A stretch of 64,000 bases of DNA from Pararge aegeria (Eukaryota; Arthropoda; Insecta; Lepidoptera; Nymphalidae), in the NCBI RefSeq assembly GCF_905163445.1, contig NC_053202.1, positions 558,001 to 622,000 of the forward strand, given 5' to 3'. Made by a program: the position numbers and the translations under genes. A model generated the notes under the pieces. That model saw only the letters and a program-made list of their open reading frames with translations. It did not search any database and had not been told where the DNA came from. How positions within the stretch are numbered: position 1 is the stretch's first letter; the number at the start of each line of letters is the position of its first letter. Positions 57,050 to 64,000 of this stretch are shown here, in pieces.

Positions 57050-57190
57050 ATCATCATCATCATCACTTTAACCGATTGATGAACGCTGCTGGACATGGGT
57101 CACCTAGGTACCCCAACGCACATCTCTCTCTGAGCTATGTGCTTCGCCCATTGCCATTTCAGCTTCGCGACTCGTTGAGCTATGTAAGTC
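57050..57190 (-). pseudogene. RTE-type LINE ORF, C-terminal fragment 3
   Basis: On the minus strand one frame reads AQRVAKLKWQWAKHIAQ, the conserved RTE C-terminal motif. It then breaks off to the element end, with a large deletion and (atc)n at the left. Confidence 0.65.
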
Positions 57191-57589
57191 AGTTCAGCCG
57201 AGACATAAAATACTACAATGTCTGAATGATATTGTTAAAAATATCCTCTCGCCATAATACTATTTTAATGACGGTGACTAGACGAATAAAAATTATTCTC
57301 TCCGAGATTTTTCTCAAGGCTCCCAATAATTATTTCCCCGCAGAGTAAACAGTAAGTAAGTACGCTAATGAACGATACAGAATGCTTAGATGATTTCCCA
57401 GGGGCAGGCGGCTCAAAGCTCGGGCGGGAATTGATAAAGATTTGCGGTTTTATCTACTCTATGGAAATTGCCTGATTAATATCTTTTATTGCGATTTTAT
57501 TGCTTGTTTTATTCCGCTTCAGAAAAGAGGATAATATAGGACAGATGGCGAAAGTGGGAAAGTCGATTTGAGATTTTATCATTATCATT

Positions 57590-57745
57590 GTCTACTCTTT
57601 GCCGGCCAACTACTGTCCACAGGTCTCCTCTCGGAATGAGAAGGATTTAGGTGAAATGAAGTTTGGTCCACCACGCCGGCCATGTGCAGATTGGTAGACT
57701 TCACACGCTCTTGAGATTATTATGGAGAGCTCTCAGGCATGCGTC
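57590..57745 (-). repeat. SINE-1 tail fragment
   Basis: It runs from ctttgccggccaactactgt to ggagagctctcaggcatgc. Confidence 0.7.
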
Positions 57746-58739
57746 ATATATTTTTACTTCCTTGGCCGAGACAATCCTACTTGAAACAACTTTACACTAA
57801 CATTTATTAATACAATTATTTCATTTTTGTGAGTAGTTAGTAAGTTAATGTTTAACAGTAACTTCACAGCTTCAATTAAATAAAACGTTAATTTTTATAT
57901 TTTATCAAATCTTTTATTATGGCACGCATGACGCAAGACTTATATAAACTTGTATATCATAACTAATGCTAATTATAAATTAATCTAGAATAAAACCGTA
58001 GAAATTCGGTAAATAACTAATGAATTCGAGCTCTTATTATAACATTTCGCACAAAAAAGAGGGTTATTTTTGTATACAGGTACTTTAATAATTAATTCAA
58101 CTAGGAAAATGCTTACTGTTAACATTTCATTTATTTAAATTATCTTAAAGATAAATCATCATTCGAAACTATTATTTCCTTAATTATGTATATTTTATTT
58201 ATTTTATTAATCTATATCTTACATACTACCAGTCTTTCTTATATTCTAAGTTTATTGGAAGACAAAATAAAATGATTGCAAAAAGTATATAACTCTAAAC
58301 TATGTTAAGTCATAAACCAACTATACCAATTTGTTTATGCCTTCATTGGATTTTCGCTAAATATTTTTTAATCCAAATTCCCGAGGATCTCTTACAATTT
58401 ATATGGTCTAGACCTACTTGACTGCTACTGACTACTTACCTGATTTCAAATTGCAAGTATCCAAAATGTTCATTAAATTCCGCCAACCAAAATTTGTAAA
58501 GCATGGTGGTGCAAAACTTCTAATTCCTAAGGTTCTATCACATTATACCCATTATATTATAATTATTTCAAATTCTATCAAATTATAATTATTGAAATCC
58601 AAACTGTTTACGAACAAATGTGCGCTAATAATTTTTATATAAGTAAAACATAGAAGATTTATAATTTAGTAAAGCTTAAGTTTAGTACGATGTTTTGATT
58701 ATCACATAAAAATATCCGTGTTAAACTAAAGCTATGCAG
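57746..58739 (-). other. 3' side of the two-exon gene
   Basis: AT-rich, low in repeats. It holds the candidate polyadenylation signal at 58251-58256. Confidence 0.4.
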
Positions 58740-59039
58740 CTAATCACCAATATCCATGGAGTACTCTTTATTATGGAATAGGCTGATCAAAACACGCTTT
58801 CTCATTCCCCCGAATGCGACCGGGCTATACCCGTCCTTCTCTTTGACGTACGCCATCGTGATGTGTTCTTCAGAACCTGGCAGGAGCGTTTCTTGTCTCT
58901 TTCTTTTCCTACACTTCTCTATTGTTCTCCTTCTCACAATTATTTGCTCTGGACTTTGTGGAGAAATTGGAGAATGGAATAGCTTCTTTATTATCGGTTG
59001 AAGGTTTGTTCTTTTGCGAACTGGCGAGTCTGTTTCCAA
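58740..59039 (-). CDS. Exon 2 (terminal) of the unrecognised two-exon gene
   Basis: The reading frame begins at 59039 directly after a minus-strand acceptor (accacttttcag). It runs for 99 codons to a TAG at 58742-58740. Its first codon is TTG, so it has no start of its own and needs the upstream exon, with which it gives 136 residues. Visible features are a proline-directed serine cluster (HSPISPQSP), a strongly basic segment (RRRTIEKCRKRKRQ) that could be a nuclear localisation signal, and a C-terminal part ending SMDIGD. There is no transmembrane segment, and the only cysteine in this exon sits in the basic segment. A TTTATT at 58251-58256 is a candidate polyadenylation signal on this strand. 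The 1.8-kb intron carries SINE-3 and SINE-1 remnants. The gene would lie antisense within a complexin intron. Function unknown. Confidence 0.6.
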   Translation of the reverse strand: METDSPVRKRTNLQPIIKKLFHSPISPQSPEQIIVRRRTIEKCRKRKRQETLLPGSEEHITMAYVKEKDGYSPVAFGGMRKRVLISLFHNKEYSMDIGD

Positions 59040-59205
59040 CTGAAAAGTGGTATTAATTTATAAAAAAAGGTGCGGTAATTTTTAGGACGACAATAATTAC
59101 GAATGAAATTTGAAGGTTCTTTTATCTTATTCCTCTTCATTGTAGAGTCTACAACTTAACCGCTTACTGCAATGTCACGCGGTGATAAGTTATGATGCCG
59201 TTCAA

Positions 59206-59328
59206 AGTAGTAGTGGGCTAACCCGTTATAAGTGGGCAGTTATATTAAACCCTTGTCAACCAGGCAAGGCACCTCTTTATTGATAGGATTGTAACTTGCC
59301 ACGGCCGAAGCCTCCTACAAGACAAAAT
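59206..59328 (-). repeat. SINE-3 fragment in the intron of the two-exon gene
   Basis: It reads gtgggctaacccgttataag then gccacggccgaagcctccta. Confidence 0.65.
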
Positions 59329-59384
59329 TTTAAGGTCACGTTAAAGACGTTGAAATTTTATCTGGTGGGTCATTATTGTTTCGT

Positions 59385-59610
59385 GGGAGAGAAATAAGTT
59401 TTAGATCTTATTGTGGATTCTACACTCCTTTGAGAATATTATCGAGAACTCTCAGGCATTCAGGTTTCCTCACGATGTTTTCCTTCACCGTTGAAGCAGG
59501 TGATATTTCAATTGCTTAAAACGTGCATAACTTAGAAAAGCTAGAGGTGCGTTCTGGGATTCGAACTCGGCACCCCGACAGTGAAACCGAAGGCTATCAC
59601 TGCTTGTAGA
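59385..59610 (-). repeat. SINE-1 in the intron of the two-exon gene
   Basis: The body gcattcaggtttcctcacga, B-box gggattcgaactcgg and part of the head are present; the tail is truncated. Confidence 0.75.
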
Positions 59611-59994
59611 TGTTATACAAACAGCTCCTTTTACATACACAAATCACTATGTACAAAAGTTTAAACTATATATGCCACCAAAAAGTTATGCGAGGGTTTG
59701 TACGTGTTAGAAAAAGGTTTTATTGCAATCTATAATTTTATTACTTTTTTTTTTAAGGAAGGGGGGGGGGAGATGCTTACGTGCCTAGTTTATAACTAGC
59801 ACCTGAAAGGTATTTCTACTTGAGATGCGCAGAATTCAAATGCTTTAATATTCTATGCAAGGAAGTGCATTATCTAATTTCTAATATTTCTGACGTTATG
59901 AACATTAGAAATTCTGCTCACGCCAGTCCCTCAGTACTTACCTACATACCTCTGCCATTTGAATGATATTAAAATTATACTCTTTATGTATTAC

Positions 59995-60035
59995 TAGCGG
60001 CCCGCCCTGGCTTCGCACGAGTGCATTACTAATGT
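59995..60035 (+). repeat. TR-G-like start fragment
   Basis: tactagcggcccgccctggc followed by ttcgcacgag is the related start used by this family. Confidence 0.4.
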
Positions 60036-60827
60036 GGGACAATGGAGTGATTAATATAGTATTTTAATTTGATATATATCTCGTGAATCTAAATAAATTT
60101 GTAATATCAACAACATCAGAATCCTTTTTTTTTATTCTTATGAAAATAAAGCTGCTGTTGTCCGTAACTTCTATTGTGTCCAATTAGTAGTACCTAGGTA
60201 CCTACCTAATATTTTCAAATACTATCTCTCCAAGCAACGAGTTTTTTTTCTTAATCTATTTATTAAAGGGTTTTATAGGTTACCCATATAGGTAGGTATC
60301 AGCCCCATCGTCACATACAATATGAATCCTAAATACAAATAAATCTTAAACTACAACAATTTGAGAGAATCACCAACAAATAGGTACCTATATAGTTTAA
60401 TTGTTGAAAACCAACGAGGTTAGTAAAAAAAAAATTTACGATGCATTTTTTTCTGGCAGCCATACCTACCCTAAGTTCAATGGTATTGTATACCTTTCTA
60501 AAACGACGTAGGTATTCCTAGATATGAACTGTATAAAAACCACAACGACTTAGAATAGGTAAATGCACAAAAAATATAGGTAGGTATGTATGTATAGAAA
60601 TATTACTAATGCTTTTAACTTGTTATGGTGGTGTATAACTTGCTTGATGCCTTGTGCATTTAAATGTTAACAAAAAGCTATCAGATAACTTTAAATAAGC
60701 AAGCCGTGGTAATTTCTAGAAGGTTCCAAGCTCGTCCTTTCTCTTTGACTTTTGTTATCCTCATGATAAAAAAAAACTTATATTTATCTATAATTTATAT
60801 ACCTATTTAGTTATAATTATCACTCAC

Positions 60828-60938
60828 CCCATCATTATCTGACAATTCCACAGTACTATTCAACACATTATTCCTGATCAAAACCACTAAATTATCTCTC
60901 GACACTGTGTTTATCGGCGTCGATACTGAAGCGGCCAT
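60828..60938 (-). CDS. Exon 1 of an unrecognised two-exon gene
   Basis: On the minus strand an ATG at 60938-60936 opens 37 codons (MAASVSTPINTVSRDNLVVL and on to ELSDNDG). The exon ends exactly at a consensus donor, GGG|GTGAGTG, in phase 0. The codons join in frame to the exon at 59039-58740. Upstream on the same strand lies a GC-richer stretch (about 60960-61060) with a TCAGT initiator-like motif at 61055-61059, which would give a 5' UTR of about 120 bases. The exon product is hydrophilic with an acidic end and no signal peptide. I do not recognise the family. The exon is called from splice signals, frame continuity and composition, not from homology. Confidence 0.6.
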
Positions 60939-61039
60939 GTTTAAAAAAAAAACTGTAAAATGGGACTAAAATAAGCGGGCCCAGGTACGGCGACCGCTGC
61001 CCGGTACCAGCAGCCAAGGAATGTCACGTCCCGACTAGT

Positions 61040-61070
61040 AGGTTCTCTGTTGATACTGAATGCAACTTGT
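61040..61070 (-). promoter_or_regulatory. Candidate initiator of the two-exon minus-strand gene
   Basis: Reading on the minus strand, TCAGT (61059-61055) matches the arthropod initiator core. It lies about 120 bases upstream of the ATG at 60938, at the edge of the only GC-rich stretch nearby. No TATA box is obvious. This is position plus a five-base motif only. Confidence 0.25.
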
Positions 61071-62301
61071 TCGGTCATTCTGTAGGCTAGGATATGTAAC
61101 CAATTTTGATAACTATTTGGTGTGACTTAAAGTTGATTTTGTATAATCCACGTAGCGTTGCCTACAACATAACGGATATGCAGGTACTTTCGATGCTGCA
61201 TAAAAACCGATTAGAATGTTTATGTGGGAGTGCATTTTTAGGGTTCCGTAGGAAAACAAAGAGCTGTGTAAAAACACTTAAAGTACTGTGTAGTATGTTT
61301 TACTGTATTTTCATTGGCCTGTCTTATGTTCACAGTCAGCCATTTTGTTACAACTCGGTTTTGGTACACAGGCAATTAGTTTTGTAAATATCTGGATAAT
61401 GTAATAATCCACAAAATCCGGACCAAAAACTAATTCTTTCGTGACCAAAATAACTAAAGCTTTATAATATAATATTAATGTAATGTATTAATTGAAAACC
61501 TAAGGTACGGAAATGACATTGTCATATTTTTCAATGTTTGAATGTTTGTCTGTGCTTTGAGGGCTATTTTTGCAACGGCAGAACCGATTTTGCATTTTAT
61601 AGGTGCATTTTACTAGATATTGAGCAAGTAACTTCTATTTAGAAGCAAAAATCTCGCAAATAAAGATAATTTGCGGTGGTTTTATGATGAATGAAATCTA
61701 TCATCATCAACATCAAATTAAAGCGCTACTGCTGTGCTTTGGCATCTTATGTTAAAGAAATTAAGGTTTTTTAAGATCATAAACCCATAATACGACTCCA
61801 CTGCGAGTTGGTGGGCTAACAAACTATATACTGAGAGAAAATTATGTGTCAAATAATACCTACGCATGTTTAGTTCTTCTTTCCTTACGTAACCCTTACC
61901 TTATACCGACACACACGCACTTGATCACTTTATTTGAGATAATAGTTATGGGGATTTAAAGCTTCCATAGCAGCCCTTAATGGCCATATTCATAGAACTG
62001 CAGGTACTTCACTGACCAACATTAGTAAAATATCGTGTATCGAAATAATATAGCGTCAAATTAAAATGGGCTTTATGTTCTCCGCTTAAAGTCCTAAATA
62101 CTGTAAGACCTAAATTTTATTTTATAACGTTTCTTCAAGAATGCCAGTTAAAGATGTCATGACGAATTTGAATTGTAAAACAAGGGAAATAGGTTGTAAT
62201 TCATCTGGCATACAGTCTTTCGATATCTGCAAACGACTAGGATAGTTAACGTTATATTTTATTTTCATAATAATAATAATGAAATGCAATAAATGACGGA
62301 A
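61071..62301. other. No gene or known repeat seen
   Basis: The 93-codon plus-strand frame at 61106-61387 has no domain or splice support. Confidence 0.45.
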
Positions 62302-62420
62302 GACGGCCGACTGGCGCAGTGGGTAGCGACCCTGCATTCTGAGTCAAAGGCCGTGGGTTCGATTCCCTCTACTAAAAATGTTTGTGTGATGAACATGATT
62401 ATTTTCAGTGTGTTTATTTA
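62302..62420 (+). repeat. SINE-2, 5' half of a split copy
   Basis: Head gacggccgactggcgcagtg and B-box gggttcgattccc are well preserved. It breaks at cagtgtgtttattta. Confidence 0.85.
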
Positions 62421-62884
62421 TTTAAAACAACTTTATTGCATAATATAGGAAATTTGTTTCCCAGGATCACTTACTTAAACATAATTATGTGAAAAAGGCG
62501 GCCTTATCACTAAATGTGATCTCTTCCAGGCTACCTTTACTAATCATATTCCTATTATAATATTAAGGATTACATTTATGATAAGAAAGCTTGGGTATGA
62601 ATTGCTCTAAGTTCATAGCTCAACATTAACTAGACGGTGAGATGGTGATAACAAAAAAAAACCTGGCTAAGTTTGTTGTGAGCTCTTCTTAGACCAGCGC
62701 GCGTTTGGAACCCTCCTAGCTTTAGTTTTAAGTTAACGAATTCAGTTATAACCATCATTCACATTAGTGTAACATGTTAAATGTATGAACGCTTCATAAG
62801 TGCCTGTAATAAGGTCTACATGAATAAAACATTTTTGAATTTCTAATGGAATAAGGCAATGAGTGACGGGAAATCGCAATTCTA
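62421..62884. mobile_element. LT-H and LT-B tails inserted in a SINE-2
   Basis: LT-H lies reversed at 62421-62620 (actttattgcataatatagg, aaaaaggcggccttatcact). LT-B lies forward at about 62632-62850 (gagatggtgataac to acatgaataaaacatttttg). Confidence 0.7.
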
Positions 62885-62889
62885 TCGGT

Positions 62890-63030
62890 ATATCTGTATA
62901 TTATAACTATTTATGTGTATTATAAAAATAAAAAAAATTCATCGGCTATATTCGTATCCATAACATACGCTACGCTTACTTTGGGGCTAGATGGCGATGT
63001 GTGTATTATCGTAGTATATTCATATTTATT
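62890..63030 (+). repeat. SINE-2, 3' half of the split copy
   Basis: It resumes at tatctgtatattataactat and continues to the tail (acttactttggggctagatg). Confidence 0.8.
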
Positions 63031-63082
63031 TGAAGTAGAAAAAATGTGGCCTTCCTAGTCTTGCTTCTGCCTAAAAGTATTT

Positions 63083-63180
63083 CGTCATTATCAACTCAAC
63101 CAATTGACGTCCACTGCTGGGCTTAGGTCTTTTATTATTCCAAAATCAAGCGGCACCCAGCGAGTCGGTTAATGAAGTCA
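63083..63180 (-). repeat. RTE-type LINE 3' end
   Basis: attgacgtccactgctgggc followed by ttaggtcttttattattcca is the reversed RTE end. Confidence 0.5.
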
Positions 63181-63229
63181 GCTAGTATATCTAATTACGA
63201 AGAAAATTGCTATGGCAAGCTGTAGCTAA

Positions 63230-63450
63230 ATTTATAGTTATAGCTCATACACGTGAAATTTATTTTTTTACAACGAGTGCAAAAAAACATGAATTTTTCC
63301 GGGCTAAAAAGTAGCCTATGTTTTAATCCAGAGTATAATCTATCTCCATACCAAATTTCAGTGCAATCCGTTACATAGTTTTTGCGTGGAAGAGTAACAA
63401 ACATCCATGCATCCTCACATATTTTCACGTTTATAATATTAAGGATAGAA
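63230..63450 (+). repeat. TR-G fragment
   Basis: It reads ctaaaaagtagcctatgttt, then ccaaatttcagtgcaatccg and cgtttataatattaaggata. Confidence 0.7.
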
Positions 63451-64000
63451 AGTATACATTTTCGCAGAAATTGTAAAAGTGGACTTTTTAGAATTGTATA
63501 GCAGTTAAAAGCAACGAGCCGCGGGCGTTAATCCTTATTGTTTTAGCGGGAACAAAAACAAAGCGCACAAAAACAAAGTTGAAAGTATTTAAAATCCGCG
63601 AAAGAAGGCCTTTACGAGGATTTTGGAACTTAAGAATGTTCTCGATTGTTTTATCGAGTTCTGAAAACTTTTGGAAACATCAGCTGAGTGTAAAAAAACT
63701 GCTTATTTTTAATTAGATAAAATTCATAGGTATTGAAAATAATACTTTTAAACATTATTAAATTAGTTCCAAAAAACTACTGGAGCCGTCCTTGTCACCA
63801 CAGATTAAATATAAAAATTTTAAATTAGAAAACCCCTGACTTTTAATATAAGTATTCTACCCCTTTCATAAATACACACACACGCACAGACACAATATTT
63901 TTTAAAATATTGTCATCCCACTCCACCAGGAAAATTAGGACAAGGGCTGCACTACTTTTAGGATTGTAGAAGTAAATATTTACTTTTAAGACGATCTCCC
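63451..64000. other. No gene or known repeat seen
   Basis: AT-rich to the window end; presumably still complexin intron. Confidence 0.4.

Noticed and set aside
61106..61387. A 93-codon plus-strand frame upstream of the two-exon gene
   Set aside because: No protein character, no splice sites, and it contains ordinary AT-rich sequence.
1..64000. A multi-gene system such as a defence island or biosynthetic cluster
   Set aside because: Apart from two host gene pieces and retroelement proteins there are no coding regions that could form one.
52757..64000. Second complexin exon
   Set aside because: I looked on the plus strand for the acidic and Glu/Lys/Arg-rich helix coding sequence and found none.

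Overview
This is eukaryotic nuclear DNA, AT-rich and intron/intergenic in character, almost certainly from a moth or butterfly. The reasons are its density of tRNA-headed SINEs, RTE/CR1/Jockey-type LINE debris and short MITEs of the kinds found throughout lepidopteran genomes, and the near absence of long host reading frames. No bacterial operon, CRISPR array, phage or defence locus is present. The names SINE-1, REP-E and so on are working labels used only here; no library search was possible.

Host genes are confined to the last 12 kb. A short exon at 52675-52756 (+) encodes the conserved N-terminus of complexin (MAAFVAKQMVGNKLSAVK) with a clean acceptor and donor; the rest of that gene must lie beyond the window. 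On the opposite strand, apparently inside the following complexin intron, a two-exon gene (60938-60828 joined to 59039-58740) reads in frame for 136 residues. It encodes a small, basic, probably nuclear protein that I do not recognise. It is the best candidate for something undescribed.

Two substantial LINEs lie on the minus strand. The one at 26.3-29.7 kb keeps an uninterrupted 1091-codon endonuclease/reverse transcriptase (CR1/Jockey-like) and a poly(A) tail. The one at 48.77-51.31 kb is a 5'-truncated element with reverse transcriptase, RNase H and a C-terminal CCHC finger (I/LOA/R1-like), ending in a (GAA)n tail; it sits at the centre of a perfect palindrome.

The rest is a mosaic of repeats. 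SINE-1 (A-box tagcctagtgg, B-box ggttcgaatccc, tail with cagcgtggtggactacggcc) and SINE-2 (head gacggccgattggcgcagtg, tail ctttggggctagatggcgat) are tRNA-derived. So is SINE-3 (head ctccctggcgcagtgg, body gtggctagttaccacc). LT-B, LT-Z and LT-H are LINE 3' tails. TR-G is the family running from gttgcccgcgacttcgtccg to tttataatattagtaggat. REP-E contains ctttttgtgacagagctcg. REP-F contains cgcctgcttctatccaata. REP-J contains cccccgacgcaaa. Well-defined cut-and-paste remnants are a pogo/Tigger-like deletion derivative (36556-37127) and two hAT-type MITEs with exact 8-bp target duplications (39109-39251, 43298-43431). Nested insertions allow several relative dates, and short perfect fold-back palindromes recur at element ends.
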